64,000 nucleotides of DNA. It comes from Azohydromonas caseinilytica (GTDB lineage Bacteria > Pseudomonadota > Gammaproteobacteria > Burkholderiales > Burkholderiaceae_C). Both the position numbers and the translations under genes were made by a program. The notes under the pieces are model-generated. The model searched no databases and had not been told where the DNA came from. It saw only the letters and a list, made by a program, of their open reading frames with translations. Positions 1 to 16,245 of this stretch are shown here, piece by piece; position 1 is the stretch's first letter; each line of letters begins with the position of its first letter. The DNA lies in NCBI RefSeq assembly GCF_012927045.1, contig NZ_JABBFW010000024.1:20260-84259 (forward strand), written 5' to 3'.

Positions 1-857
1 GCCAGCAGCGGCAGCGCGAGCTGCAGCAGCACCAGCGCGACGCCCACCCACCACCAGCCGCTGCGCAGCCGCGGCAGGTACCAGGCGATCTCGGCGGGCA
101 GGTTCTCGGCCCAGATGATCAGGAACTCCATGAAGGCCAGGTAAGCCCAGGTCATCAGCCACATCAGCAGCAGGTTGCCCAGGTCGCGCGCCAGCGGGAC
201 GCCTTCGGCCGCCTCGGCTTCCAGCGCTTCGGGCGCCCAGCGCGCCAGTTGCCACACGCCCAGCGCAGTGCCGCCCAGGGCCTGGCCCGAGAGCACCACC
301 AGGCCGAAGGCGGTGCTGAACCAGCCGGGTACCAGCGACATCAGCAGGTCCACCGAGGCCAGCGTGCCGGTGAGCGCATACAGCGCCAGCGCCGCCGCCG
401 CGCGCCCCTTGGCCGCCAGCGAGGCCGGGCGCGCCAGCCACCACCACAGCGCGCCGTACAGCGCCAGGCGCAGCCCGACGAAGCCCGGCTGCAGCCAGAA
501 GGTGGGAAAGGCTGGCCGCGCCAGCCCCTGCGCCCAGCCCCGCGGGTCGGCCGCCCAGGGGTAGAGCTGGCGCAGGCCCAGCGCCAGCGGCAGGAACAGC
601 AGCAGCGCCCAGGGCAGTCGCGCCGCCGCCGCCAGCGCCACCGGCCGCAGCGCCTGGCCCCAGGCACCGCCGACCAGGCGGTGCAGCCACAGGTTCACCA
701 TCCCGCCCAGCATCAGTCCGATGACGAACCACCAGGCCGCCAGCCAGCAGGCCCAGAACAGCCGCGCATCCAGCGCCGCGCCGGGCAGCGCCAGCGCCAG
801 CGCGACCAAGCCCGCGACGCGGCGGCGCGTGAGCGGCCGGCCGGCGGCGGTGGTCAT
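1..857 (-). CDS. actF: Alternative complex III subunit ActF (quinone-binding membrane subunit 2), 3' end cut by window
   Basis: This is an integral membrane subunit of alternative complex III, the cytochrome-bc1-independent quinol:cytochrome c oxidoreductase. The frame read from the minus strand starts [13 protein letters not shown] and continues through several hydrophobic helices (around residues 15-50, 80-95, 125-170 and 180-195). It reaches the segment NLLLMWLMTWAYLAFMEFLI, which is typical of the NrfD-like ActF family, followed by WAENLPAEIAWYLPR. The start codon lies within the actE stop (ATGA overlap), which implies translational coupling. The C-terminus lies beyond the left edge. Recognition is from family memory, supported by its place as the last gene in act order. 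Confidence 0.85.
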   Translation of the reverse strand, partial: MTTAAGRPLTRRRVAGLVALALALPGAALDARLFWACWLAAWWFVIGLMLGGMVNLWLHRLVGGAWGQALRPVALAAAARLPWALLLFLPLALGLRQLYPWAADPRGWAQGLARPAFPTFWLQPGFVGLRLALYGALWWWLARPASLAAKGRAAAALALYALTGTLASVDLLMSLVPGWFSTAFGLVVLSGQALGGTALGVWQLARWAPEALEAEAAEGVPLARDLGNLLLMWLMTWAYLAFMEFLIIWAENLPAEIAWYLPRLRSGWWWVGVALVLLQLALPLL

Positions 858-1488
858 CGCCCGTTCCCTTCTCCGGCCGCCGAAGCCGCCGCCGGCGGCG
901 GCAGCGCCCGCAGTGCGGCCTGCAGCGCCGGCGGCAGGGCGTCGAGGCGCGCGTGCTGGCTGAGCTGCAGCGCGCGGATGTAGGCGACGATGGCCCAGCG
1001 GTCGTCCGGTGCCACGCGGTCGGCGTAGGGCACCATGACCCCGTAGCCCTGCGTGATCACGTCGTAGAAATGCCGGTCCGGTGCCTGGCGCAGCCGTTCC
1101 TGGTGGTAGCTGGGCGGCGCCGGGAAGCCGCGCCGCACCACCGGGCCGTCGCCGTCGCCCAGCGGGCTGTGGCAGGGCAGGCAGTAGATGCCGTAGCGCT
1201 CCTGCCCGCGGCGCAGCAGCCCGGCCGTCAGCGGTGGCAGCGCCGTGGCGGCCTGCGCGGCCTGCAGTTGCGTGGTCACCTCGTCGCCGCGACGGCCGCT
1301 GCTGGTGGCGGCCAGGTCGCCCATCGCATGGGCCACGCTGCCCGGCGGCGGTGGGCGCGAGGCCTTGCCGTCGGCGAACAGCGAGCTGGGCTCGCCCGAG
1401 TCCAGGCGCGGCTGGTCGTACATGTTGCGCATCAGCCGCTCGCAGCCCGGGAGCAGCAGGCAGCACAGCAGGAACGGCCACGGGTGCC

Positions 1489-1492
<4 letters not shown>
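854..1492 (-). CDS. actE: Alternative complex III monohaem cytochrome c subunit ActE, lipoprotein
   Basis: A 212-residue membrane-anchored cytochrome c of alternative complex III, which passes electrons from the complex towards the oxidase. A short hydrophobic leader ends in a lipobox (LLPGC, Cys17), so the protein is probably a lipoprotein. A single haem motif CLPCH lies at residues 104-108, and a Met in the later [10 protein letters not shown] segment could be the distal ligand. I chose the GTG start because it overlaps the stop of the upstream fusion gene (GTGA); a longer frame reaches 1537 but would add 15 residues ahead of the signal peptide. The gene overlaps actF by ATGA. Confidence 0.88.
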
Positions 1493-3564
<2,072 letters not shown>

Positions 3565-3571
3565 GGCGGCC

Positions 3572-6427
<2,856 letters not shown>

Positions 6428-6511
6428 GGCCGCTGTCAGGCGCGAATCCGCAAGGCAAGCGTCATGCCCCTTCGTGGTGCAGGAGCGGGTGGAAGCATTT
6501 GCACCAACGTA

Positions 6512-7162
6512 TCAGCGATGACAGGTAGAACAGTCCGTCAGCCGCCGCGTGTCGGGCAGCTGCATCAGCTGCTCCAGGCGCTGCACGTCCTGCGCCGTCG
6601 GCGGGGTGGCGGCCTGCATGGAAAACACCTGCTCCCTGGGGTGCAGGTGCGGCCCGGGGTTGCGATGGCAGCCCAGGCACCACTGCATCTGCAGCGGCGC
6701 GACGCGCCAGGTCAGCGGCATCTGGTCCACGCGGCCATGGCATTCGACGCAGGCCACGCCCCTGGTGACGTGCACGCTGTGGTCGAAGAACACGAAGTCG
6801 GGCAGCTGGTGCACGCGTCGCCAGGCGATGGGCCGGCCGCTGGCGGCACTCTCGCGCAGGGGCCGGAGCACGGCCTGGTCGGTGTAGAGCTGCGAGTGGC
6901 AGCTCAGGCAGATGCCGCTGGAGGGCAGCCCGGCGAAGGCGCTGCGCTCCACCGTGGTATGGCAGTAGCGGCAGTCGATGCCGTCGTCGCCCACGTGGTG
7001 CTTGTGGCTGAAGGGGATGGGCTGGGCCACCGGCTCGCCCACCGGCTGGTACGAGCGGTCGCGCCACACCATCAGCCCGAAGGCCACGGCCAGCAGCGCC
7101 CCCAGCGCCAGGAAGGCGAGCTTCACGCCCAGCTCGGCACGGCGGCGGAACACGGGGTCCAT
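6512..7162 (-). CDS. actA: Alternative complex III pentahaem cytochrome c subunit ActA
   Basis: A 216-residue membrane-anchored multihaem cytochrome. One N-terminal helix (residues ~13-33) anchors it. Five CxxCH haem-binding motifs follow: CRYCH 64-68, CLSCH 85-89, CVECH 138-142, CLGCH 162-166 and CSTCH 211-215. That number matches the family. It is the first gene of the act operon, so the promoter should lie between 7163 and 7322, in the divergent gap shared with the GH15 gene. Confidence 0.92.
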   Translation of the reverse strand: MDPVFRRRAELGVKLAFLALGALLAVAFGLMVWRDRSYQPVGEPVAQPIPFSHKHHVGDDGIDCRYCHTTVERSAFAGLPSSGICLSCHSQLYTDQAVLRPLRESAASGRPIAWRRVHQLPDFVFFDHSVHVTRGVACVECHGRVDQMPLTWRVAPLQMQWCLGCHRNPGPHLHPREQVFSMQAATPPTAQDVQRLEQLMQLPDTRRLTDCSTCHR

Positions 7163-7275
7163 GGGCGGCGGCGGGTTTGGTCACGGGAGCGTGTGCCGGT
7201 GCGGCAATCGGCATGCGCCGGGACCCTGCGTGCGGGTGCGGCGGCATGTGGGTTGCCGCCGCGCCCGCATGCAGG

Positions 7276-7299
7276 GCCGCACCGGCTCACCGGTGCGGC
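7276..7299. other. Perfect 10-bp hairpin in the actA/GH15 divergent gap
   Basis: GCCGCACCGG at 7276-7285 and CCGGTGCGGC at 7290-7299 form a perfect stem with a CTCA loop. It lies 24 bases before the GH15 start, in its likely 5' leader. No T-run follows, so it does not look like an intrinsic terminator. It could be an operator or a leader structure; no function is known. Confidence 0.5.
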
Positions 7300-7322
7300 G
7301 GCGTCCTCCTGTCGTGCCCGCG

Positions 7323-9164
7323 ATGCGCCAACCCCCGATCGCCGACTACGCGCTCATCGGCAACACCTTCACCGCCGCGCTGGTGAGCCGCGACGGCTCC
7401 ATCGACTGGTGCTGCCTGCCGCATTTCGACAGCCCGGCCGTGTTCTGCCGCCTGCTCGATGCGCGCATCGGCGGCTGCTTCAGGCTCGGTCCGGCCGCGC
7501 CGAGCCGCTGCGAGCGGCGCTATCTGGACGGCAGCGCCGTGCTGGCCACGCGCTTCGAGACCGCCGACGGCGTGGCGCAGGTGACGGACTTCATGCCCGC
7601 GCCGGACCTGCTCGCGCCGGACCTGCCGCCGCACGGGCACGCGTACTTCAGCGTGCTGCGCCGCGTGGAGGGGCTGCAGGGCCGCGTGGCGCTGGACCTG
7701 CTGTTCAAACCCACCTTCGACTTCGTGCGCCAGGCCGCGCGGCTGGCGCCGCAGCCCGGCGGATGCCGGGCCGACGCCGGCGACGAGTCGCTGCACCTGG
7801 CGCTGGTGCCCGAAGTGCGGCTGCAGGTGGTGGACGGCGAAGTGCGCGGCCGGCTCGACATCCCGGCCGGCGCCGCCGCCTGGGTGGTGCTGTCGCATGG
7901 CCGTGCGGGCATGGCCGGGCAGGGCCCCGCGGCCTGGGAGCGGTCGCTGCGGGACACGCTGCGGCAGTGGGGTGCCTGGGGCGCCCTCAACCGCTACACC
8001 GGACCGTACGCGGAGGCCGTGGCCCTGAGCGCGCGCGTGCTGAAGCTGCTGACCTTCGCGCCCGGCGGCAGCATCGTGGCCGCGCCCACGACCTCGCTGC
8101 CCGAGGCGCCGGGAGGCGTGCGCAACTGGGACTACCGCTTCTGCTGGCTGCGCGACGCCGCGCTGATGCTCGGCGCGCTGCTGTCCGTGGGCCACGAGTA
8201 CGCGGCCGACCGCTTCTTCCACTGGCTCTCGCGGCTGTGGGAGCCCGAGCGCCGCATCCAGATCATGTACCGGCTCGATGGCGGCGAGCGGCTGCCGGAG
8301 GCGGTGCTGGAACACTTGGCCGGCTACCGCGGCGCGCGGCCGGTGCGCATCGGCAACGGGGCCGCCAACCAGGTGCAGCTCGACATCTACGGGCATCTGC
8401 TCGACGCCGCCCATGTCTACCTGGAAGGCCGGCGCGCGCAGGTGCGCCCGGCACTGGCCCGGGTGCTGACCCACCTGGCAAACGAGGCCGCGCGGCGCTG
8501 GCGGCAGCCGGACCAGGGCATCTGGGAGATGCGCAGCGCGCCGGCCCATCACGTGTCGTCCAAGCTGATGTGCTGGGTGGCGCTGGACCGCGCGCTGCGC
8601 CTGGCGGCGGCGGGCCGCATCGAGGGCGACACGGCCTGGTGGCGGCGCGAGCGCGATGCCGTCGCGCGCGTGCTGCACGAGCAGGGTTTCAATGCGGCGC
8701 TCGGTGCGTACACCCAGGTGCTGGGCGGTCAGGCGCTGGACGCCAGCGTGCTGATGATGCCCATCGTGGGCTTCCTGCCCGCCGGCGACGCGCGCATGCG
8801 CGCCACGGTGCAGCGCATCAGCCAGGAGCTGATGCACCGTGGCCTGGTGTGGCGCTATCGCAGCGATGACGGGCTGGACGGCGACGAGGGTACGTTCGCC
8901 ATCTGCAGCTTCTGGCTGGTGGAGAACCTGGCGCTGCAGGGCCGCGTGCAGGAGGCCTGCGCCCTGTTCGAGCACATCACCTCCTTCGCCAGCGACCTCG
9001 GGCTGCTGGCGGAGGAGATCGAGCCAGGCAGCGGCGAGCTGCTGGGCAACTACCCGCAGGGCTACACGCACCTGGCGCTGATCCGATCGGCATTGGCCAT
9101 CGGGCGGGCGCAGGGCAGCGCAAGCGGGGTGGCGTGTCCCCGTGCCGTTCCGGCATGGCCGTGA
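7323..9164 (+). CDS. Glycoside hydrolase family 15 protein (glucoamylase/trehalase type)
   Basis: A 613-residue cytoplasmic protein of the bacterial GH15 group, which cleaves alpha-glucosidic bonds (glucoamylase, dextranase or trehalase activity). The N-terminus IADYALIGNTFTAALVSRDGSIDWCCLP is the signature of the N-terminal beta-sandwich. The catalytic (alpha/alpha)6 barrel contains NWDYRFCWLRDAALML (around residue 265) and ends with EEIEPGSGELLGNYPQGYTH. I chose the ATG at 7323 because the family begins directly before the IADYA motif. Substrate cannot be told from sequence, and no trehalose or glycogen genes are near. It stands alone, divergent from the act operon. Confidence 0.88.
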   Translation: MRQPPIADYALIGNTFTAALVSRDGSIDWCCLPHFDSPAVFCRLLDARIGGCFRLGPAAPSRCERRYLDGSAVLATRFETADGVAQVTDFMPAPDLLAPDLPPHGHAYFSVLRRVEGLQGRVALDLLFKPTFDFVRQAARLAPQPGGCRADAGDESLHLALVPEVRLQVVDGEVRGRLDIPAGAAAWVVLSHGRAGMAGQGPAAWERSLRDTLRQWGAWGALNRYTGPYAEAVALSARVLKLLTFAPGGSIVAAPTTSLPEAPGGVRNWDYRFCWLRDAALMLGALLSVGHEYAADRFFHWLSRLWEPERRIQIMYRLDGGERLPEAVLEHLAGYRGARPVRIGNGAANQVQLDIYGHLLDAAHVYLEGRRAQVRPALARVLTHLANEAARRWRQPDQGIWEMRSAPAHHVSSKLMCWVALDRALRLAAAGRIEGDTAWWRRERDAVARVLHEQGFNAALGAYTQVLGGQALDASVLMMPIVGFLPAGDARMRATVQRISQELMHRGLVWRYRSDDGLDGDEGTFAICSFWLVENLALQGRVQEACALFEHITSFASDLGLLAEEIEPGSGELLGNYPQGYTHLALIRSALAIGRAQGSASGVACPRAVPAWP

Positions 9165-9335
9165 CTTGTCACGCAAGCCACACGCGGGAATGCAACGGCC
9201 GTGTGTGGCTATCATCAATCCAGCGGCATGCGAGACCGAGTCATGCCGGGCATCCTGCCGGTCCCAGACACGAAAGCAGCGACCTTGGACTGCTGACGAT
9301 CAACCCTTGGCATCACCCCCGGATCTGGAACACAG

Positions 9336-10826
9336 ATGTCTTCCGCCGACACGGACAGCAAAGCCAGCGACCAAGGCCAGATCGGGCTGCTTGGTGTGCT
9401 GCCTCCGGGCTACTCGGTGGCGGAGTTCAGGATCGAGCGGGTTCTTGGCAAGGGCGGCTTCGGTATCGTGTACCTGGCATTCGATACCCGGCTGGAGCGT
9501 CTGGTCGCGATCAAGGAGTTCATGCCCCAGTCCCTGGCACAGCGGCTGGCCGACTACTCCATCGAGCCGCTGTCGGAGCGGCATCGCAAGACCTTCGAGC
9601 TCGGACTGCGCAGTTTCATCAGAGAGGCCCGCAGCCTTGCCAAGTTCAAGCACCCGGCACTGGTGGAGGTGTACCGCTTCTGGGAGGAGCTTGGAACCGC
9701 ATACATCGTGATGCCGTTCTACGAGGGCCAGACACTGCAACAGCGCCTGGAGGGCATGACTGCTCCGCCACCGGAGCAGTGGCTGCGGGAGCTGGTGGAG
9801 CGCGTGCTCAAGGGGCTGGACGTGATGCACCAGCAGGGGTGGCTGCACCGGGACATCGCACCCGACAACATCCTGCTGTTGCCCGGCGACCGGCCCCTGC
9901 TGCTTGATTTCGGTTCCGCCAAGCAGGATATCGGCCATGCGACGCAGGCCTTGGCGGGGCTTCTCAAGCCGGGGTTTGCGCCGTTTGAACAGTACGGTGA
10001 TTCGGCTGCCTTGAAGCAGGGTCCCTGGACCGACCTGTACGCGCTGGGTGCGCTGCTGTACTACGCCATCTCCGGCAAAGTGCCCACGGCATCGGTGGAG
10101 CGCATCAACAACGATGCCATGGCTTCCGCACTCATGCTGGGCCGGCGGCGCTATTCGGCTGCCTTCCTGCAGTTCATCGACCACTGCCTTGCTGTCTGGC
10201 CTGAACAGCGGCCAGCGAGCATCACGGCTGCCCTGGACCTGCTGCGCAGGCTGGATGCACAGGAAAAGGCCAGGGGCCTGAAAAACTCCATGGGCAAGCG
10301 TCGGGATGCACGCACGCCCAAGCTTTGCAAAAGCGAGACACGGCCCTTCGGGTTTCTGCCCGCAGGGCAGGGAGCCTTGTCATGGGCCGGCGGCATCGCG
10401 GCGCTGCTCGTGACCTTGGGGGGCTTGGCGTTGTGGGAACCATGGTCCAGGCCCACGGTGCACATGGCAGACAAGGGCCTGACAGTTGCTGTCCGTTCAG
10501 ATGATCCCGGCTCGGCTCCGAGCGATCAGTCTTCCAGTACGCCGGCTGAAGCGAAGCCGGATACACCTGCGCTGCCCTTCTCCGCACCTCAAGCCCCCGA
10601 GGTGCGGCTCCCCACGCCACCGGCGGCACAACTCGCCAGCCCGGCAGCGCCGAAGAAGAAGGCGCTTTCGCAACAGCCTTTCAGAAACGCCCAAGGCGCC
10701 AATTCATCACGCGCGCGCCAGGCTGCTGCCAGGAAGGCGGAGTGTGAAAGCCTGACGCATATATTGGCCCTCGACGGCAATGCGTTGGCGCAGCGAAGGT
10801 TTGCCCAGTTGGGCTGCCGTCGTTAG
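9336..10826 (+). CDS. Hanks-type serine/threonine protein kinase with C-terminal membrane segment
   Basis: A 496-residue kinase. The glycine loop is GKGGFG, the ATP-binding lysine is in VAIKEF (Lys60), the catalytic loop is HRDIAPDN (His171-Asn178; Ala replaces the usual Lys, as in several bacterial kinases of this group) and the metal-binding motif is DFGSAKQ (Asp191). A single hydrophobic segment near residues 350-368 (WAGGIAALLVTLGGLALW) anchors it. A Pro/Ala-rich stretch follows, then a short basic tail ending with two Cys (CESLTH, LGCRR). The membrane segment implies a kinase domain in the cytoplasm and the tail outside. Base composition is visibly less GC-rich than the flanking genes. 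Targets are unknown; the TerB-like gene downstream is a candidate partner. Confidence 0.9.
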   Translation: MSSADTDSKASDQGQIGLLGVLPPGYSVAEFRIERVLGKGGFGIVYLAFDTRLERLVAIKEFMPQSLAQRLADYSIEPLSERHRKTFELGLRSFIREARSLAKFKHPALVEVYRFWEELGTAYIVMPFYEGQTLQQRLEGMTAPPPEQWLRELVERVLKGLDVMHQQGWLHRDIAPDNILLLPGDRPLLLDFGSAKQDIGHATQALAGLLKPGFAPFEQYGDSAALKQGPWTDLYALGALLYYAISGKVPTASVERINNDAMASALMLGRRRYSAAFLQFIDHCLAVWPEQRPASITAALDLLRRLDAQEKARGLKNSMGKRRDARTPKLCKSETRPFGFLPAGQGALSWAGGIAALLVTLGGLALWEPWSRPTVHMADKGLTVAVRSDDPGSAPSDQSSSTPAEAKPDTPALPFSAPQAPEVRLPTPPAAQLASPAAPKKKALSQQPFRNAQGANSSRARQAAARKAECESLTHILALDGNALAQRRFAQLGCRR

Positions 10827-11033
10827 ATATGGCGTGATGAAGGCGCATGACGTTGCTGCCATCTCACTCTCGCTGGTACGGCTGCCACGGCAGCCTCGCA
10901 TCGGGGACGGGTGATTCAAGCGCAGCCTTGCAGCAGGAACGTCGCTGCCCGACTTGAACGGCCGCCGACAGGCGGAACCTTTGCGCCCGGCAGCGACCGA
11001 ACCCGCCTTGCTCACTTGCCTGCGAACTGTCCC

Positions 11034-11972
11034 ATGACCCCTGCCGACACCCGCGCCATCGTCACCATCGCCGTGCTGGCGGCATTTGCCGACGGCGACA
11101 AGCACGACCGCGAACGCGACGAGATCAAGCGCATCGCGCAAGGCCTGGGCCAGGCCGATGGCGTGCACCTGCCGACGCTCTACCAGGACGTGTTGATGAA
11201 ACGTGTCGATACCGCTTCGGCGGTGGCCCAGCTCGGCAGTGCCGAGGCCCGGCAGCTCGCCTACGAGATGGCGGTCTGCGTTTGCGACGCCGATGGCGCA
11301 CAGTCGGAGGCCGAGACGCGTTTCCTGGCCAGCCTTCGCAGCCAGCTCGGCCTGGGCGTGTCGGCCGGGCGTTTCACTGCGCAGGCCGAGGAGATCGCGG
11401 CGGCGCCCATCGATGCGCCCGCGGCGGCCCTGGGTCCAACGGCGCCGGCCGCCGCGGACCATGTCGCCCTTGACCAGGCCATCCTGAACGCCGCGATCCT
11501 CAACGGTGCCCTGGAGCTGCTGCCCGAGACCCTGTCGACGATGGCGATCATTCCGCTGCAGATGAAGCTGGTTTACCGCATTGGCCACGCTCACGGCTAT
11601 GAGCTCGACAGCGGCCACGTGAAGGACTTCCTCGCGACCGTCGGTGTCGGCCTGACCTCGCAGTACCTCGAACAGGCCGGCCGCAAGCTGCTCGGCGGCC
11701 TGCTCGGCAAACTCGGCGGCGGCATGCTCGGCGGCCTCGGCAAACAGGCGGTCAGCTCGGGCATGAGCTTCGCCACGACCTATGCGCTGGGCCACGTCGC
11801 CAAGCGCTACTACGCCGGCGGGCGTACCCTGTCGCCCCAGATGCTGAAGGACGCCTACGCCAGCGTCGTTGCCGAGGCCCAGAACCTCCAGGGGCGCTAC
11901 CTGCCGGCCATGCAGGAGAAGGCCCGCGGGCTCGACGCCGGCAAGGTGCTGGCGCTGGTGCGGGGCGGCTGA
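11034..11972 (+). CDS. TerB-like / DUF697-like protein
   Basis: A 312-residue protein with two parts. Residues ~1-125 resemble the all-helical, acidic TerB fold (VLAAFADGDKHDRERDEIK, then CDADGAQSEAETRFL). Residues ~150-312 contain MAIIPLQMKLVYRIGHAHGY followed by a Gly-rich hydrophobic stretch (LLGGLLGKLGGGMLGGLG), resembling the DUF697/YcjF type that contacts membranes. I chose the ATG at 11034, where recognisable homology starts; an upstream in-frame start at 10911 would add 41 poorly conserved residues. TerB proteins are known from tellurite or stress responses, but no other ter gene is present, so the role is open. It lies 207 bases after the kinase on the same strand. Confidence 0.7.
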   Translation: MTPADTRAIVTIAVLAAFADGDKHDRERDEIKRIAQGLGQADGVHLPTLYQDVLMKRVDTASAVAQLGSAEARQLAYEMAVCVCDADGAQSEAETRFLASLRSQLGLGVSAGRFTAQAEEIAAAPIDAPAAALGPTAPAAADHVALDQAILNAAILNGALELLPETLSTMAIIPLQMKLVYRIGHAHGYELDSGHVKDFLATVGVGLTSQYLEQAGRKLLGGLLGKLGGGMLGGLGKQAVSSGMSFATTYALGHVAKRYYAGGRTLSPQMLKDAYASVVAEAQNLQGRYLPAMQEKARGLDAGKVLALVRGG

Positions 11973-13666
<1,694 letters not shown>

Positions 13667-13667
13667 C

Positions 13668-14681
13668 ATGGCGCGGATGACGATGATCCAGGCGCTGCGC
13701 TCGGCGATGGACGTGATGCTCGAGCGCGATCCGAACGTGGTGGTTTTCGGCGAGGACGTCGGCTACTTCGGCGGCGTGTTCCGCTGCACCGAGGGGCTGC
13801 AGGCGAAGTACGGCCGCTCACGGGTCTTCGATGCGCCGATCTCCGAGGGCGGGCTGGTCGGCGTCGCGGTCGGTATGGGCGCCTACGGGCTGCGGCCGGT
13901 GGTCGAGGTCCAGTTTGCCGACTACTTCTATCCCGCCTCGGACCAGATCGTTTCCGAGGCGGCGCGGCTGCGCTACCGCTCGGCCGGCGACTTCACGGCG
14001 CCACTGACGATCCGCATGCCCTGCGGCGGCGGCATCTACGGCGGCCAGACGCACAGCCAGAGCCCGGAAGCGCTGTTCACGCATGTCTGCGGAATCCGTA
14101 CCGTGATGCCGGCGACGCCCTACGACGCCAAGGGACTGCTGATCGCGGCGATCGAATGCGACGACCCGGTCATCTTCCTGGAGCCCAAGCGGCTCTACAA
14201 CGGGCCCTTCGACGGCTATCCCGACAAGCCGGTAGTGCCGTGGTCCAAGCACCCGGCCAGCGAGGTGCCCGAGGGCCACTACACGGTGCCGCTGGAGTCC
14301 GCGGCGGTGGTCCGCCCCGGGCGCGACGTCACCGTGCTGGCCTACGGCACGATGGTTTTCGTGTCCGAGGCGGCGGTGGTCGAGAGCGGTGTCGATGCCG
14401 AGATCGTCGATCTGCGCAGCCTCTGGCCGCTTGACCTGCCGGCCATCGTCGAGTCGGTGAAGAAGACGCGGCGCTGCGTCGTCGTCCACGAGGCGACGCG
14501 CACCAGCGGCTTCGGCGCCGAGCTGGTTGCGCTGGTGCAGGAGCACTGCTTCTACCACCTGGAGGCGCCGATCGAGCGCGTCACCGGCTGGGACACGCCG
14601 TACCCGCACGCGCTCGAGTGGGCCTACTTCCCGGGCCCGGCGCGCGTGGCCGCTGCGCTGCGCCGCGTGATGGAGGACTGA
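13668..14681 (+). CDS. bkdA2: Branched-chain 2-oxoacid dehydrogenase E1 component, beta subunit
   Basis: A 337-residue partner of the preceding E1alpha, forming the alpha2beta2 E1 heterotetramer. The start MTMIQALRSAMDVMLERDPN and the segment VFGEDVGYFGGVFRCTEGLQ are diagnostic, as are the middle motif MPCGGGIYGGQTHSQSPEA and the C-terminal HEATRTSGFGAEL. It lies one base after E1alpha and three bases before E2, so the three genes are one transcription unit. Confidence 0.93.
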   Translation: MARMTMIQALRSAMDVMLERDPNVVVFGEDVGYFGGVFRCTEGLQAKYGRSRVFDAPISEGGLVGVAVGMGAYGLRPVVEVQFADYFYPASDQIVSEAARLRYRSAGDFTAPLTIRMPCGGGIYGGQTHSQSPEALFTHVCGIRTVMPATPYDAKGLLIAAIECDDPVIFLEPKRLYNGPFDGYPDKPVVPWSKHPASEVPEGHYTVPLESAAVVRPGRDVTVLAYGTMVFVSEAAVVESGVDAEIVDLRSLWPLDLPAIVESVKKTRRCVVVHEATRTSGFGAELVALVQEHCFYHLEAPIERVTGWDTPYPHALEWAYFPGPARVAAALRRVMED

Positions 14682-14684
14682 GCA

Positions 14685-15968
14685 ATGGCTGCACGCGTCG
14701 TCAAGGTGCCGGACGTGGGTGAAGGCATCGCCGAGGTCGAGGTCGTCGAGTGGCATGTGAAGCCGGGCGACGAGGTCGCCGAGGACCAGCCGCTTGCGAC
14801 ACTGATGACCGACAAGGCCTCGATCGAGATCCCGTCGCCGGCCGCGGGCCGCGTCGCCGCGCTCGGCGGCGAGGTCGGGCAACTGCTCGCGGTCGGCTCG
14901 ATGCTGGTGCGCTTCGACGACACGGCGGGCGGCGAGGCGGGCATGGCCGAGCGGCTGCCGGCCGCCGGCGGCGCGCTGGCCGACCAGCTGGTCGAGGCAC
15001 GGACGATGCCGCCGCCTTCGGCCAGGCCTCGGAGCGAGCCGGCCGCGCCGAGCGTGGCGCCGGCTTCGACGCCCCGTCAGGACCGTCCGATCGCGTCTCC
15101 CGCGGTGCGCCGCCGCGCCTGGGAGCTCGGCGTCGATCTCAAGGACGTGCCGCCGGGTGGCACCGCCGGCCGCATCGTCCACGCCGACCTCGATGCTTAC
15201 CTCGCGCGCCATGGCCACCGGCCGCCACCGGCGCCGGCTGCGGCGCCGCGCGGCGCCGTCGCCCCGCGCGACGACACCGAGGCGGTGCCGGTGATCGGGC
15301 TGCGCCGGCGCATCGCGATGAAGATGCAGGAGGCCAAGCGGCGTATTCCCCACTTCAGCTACGTCGAGGAGGTCGATGTCACGGAGGTCGAGGCGCTGCG
15401 CGCGGCGCTGAACGCGAAGTGGGAAGGCGAGCGGCCGCGGCTGACGCTGCTCGCGTTCATCGCACGCGCGATCGTGCTGGCCTGCGCCGAGTGTCCTCAG
15501 CTCAACGCACGCTTCGACGACGAGGCCGGCGTCGTCATGCGCCACGGCGCGGTGCACCTCGGCGTTGCGACGCAGACCGCGCACGGACTGATGGTGCCGG
15601 TGCTGCGCCATGCCGAGGCGCTCGACCTGTGGGCCATCGCGCGCGAGGTCATGCACCTTGCCGAAGCGTCGCGCGCCGGGCGCGTGACGCGCGCCGAGCT
15701 CACCGGCTCGACGATCACGCTGACCAGCCTCGGCGCGCTCGGCGGCATTGCGTCCACGCCGGTCATCAACCACCCGGAAGTCGCGATCGTGGGCGTCAAC
15801 CGCATCGTCGAGCGGCCGGCGCTGCGCGGTGGCCTCGTGGTGCCGCGGCTGGCGATGAACCTGTCGTCCTCATTCGACCACCGCGTGATTGATGGCATCG
15901 ACGCGGCGCGCTTCGTGCAGGCCATCCGCGGCTTCCTGGAGCAGCCGGCGACGCTGTTCGTCGGCTGA
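14685..15968 (+). CDS. bkdB: Branched-chain 2-oxoacid dehydrogenase E2 component (dihydrolipoyl acyltransferase)
   Basis: A 427-residue core enzyme that transfers the acyl group from lipoate to CoA. Domain order: lipoyl domain (residues 3-80, lipoyl Lys44 in MTDKASIEIPS), a Pro/Ala-rich linker, the E1/E3-binding domain (~125-162, SPAVRRRAWELGVDLKDV), a second linker, and the catalytic domain (~200-427) with the conserved SSFDHRVIDG, His399. Only one lipoyl domain is present. No E3 (lipoamide dehydrogenase) gene follows, so E3 must come from elsewhere in the genome. Confidence 0.93.
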   Translation: MAARVVKVPDVGEGIAEVEVVEWHVKPGDEVAEDQPLATLMTDKASIEIPSPAAGRVAALGGEVGQLLAVGSMLVRFDDTAGGEAGMAERLPAAGGALADQLVEARTMPPPSARPRSEPAAPSVAPASTPRQDRPIASPAVRRRAWELGVDLKDVPPGGTAGRIVHADLDAYLARHGHRPPPAPAAAPRGAVAPRDDTEAVPVIGLRRRIAMKMQEAKRRIPHFSYVEEVDVTEVEALRAALNAKWEGERPRLTLLAFIARAIVLACAECPQLNARFDDEAGVVMRHGAVHLGVATQTAHGLMVPVLRHAEALDLWAIAREVMHLAEASRAGRVTRAELTGSTITLTSLGALGGIASTPVINHPEVAIVGVNRIVERPALRGGLVVPRLAMNLSSSFDHRVIDGIDAARFVQAIRGFLEQPATLFVG

Positions 15969-16245
15969 CGCAGCGCGCAAATGCCATCGCGGCCTTGCTG
16001 CGCAGCCGGCAGGCCAACATCGCCGCGCATCGTGGCAATGGAACCGATAGCGCGCAGGCCGTGGCGCTTTTCCTGGAGCACCCGCGCGCCCCGGCCCTCC
16101 CGCCGTCCAGGCGGATACTGATGCCGGGGCGGCTCGTGCGCCGCTCCACTGCCACCCCGCTTGGCGCCTGAGAGCGCGAACGCCCGCTGCCGGGGCGAGG
16201 CGGTGTCCGGCAGAGCCAGGGAAGACCTGCACATCGGGGGAAGCT

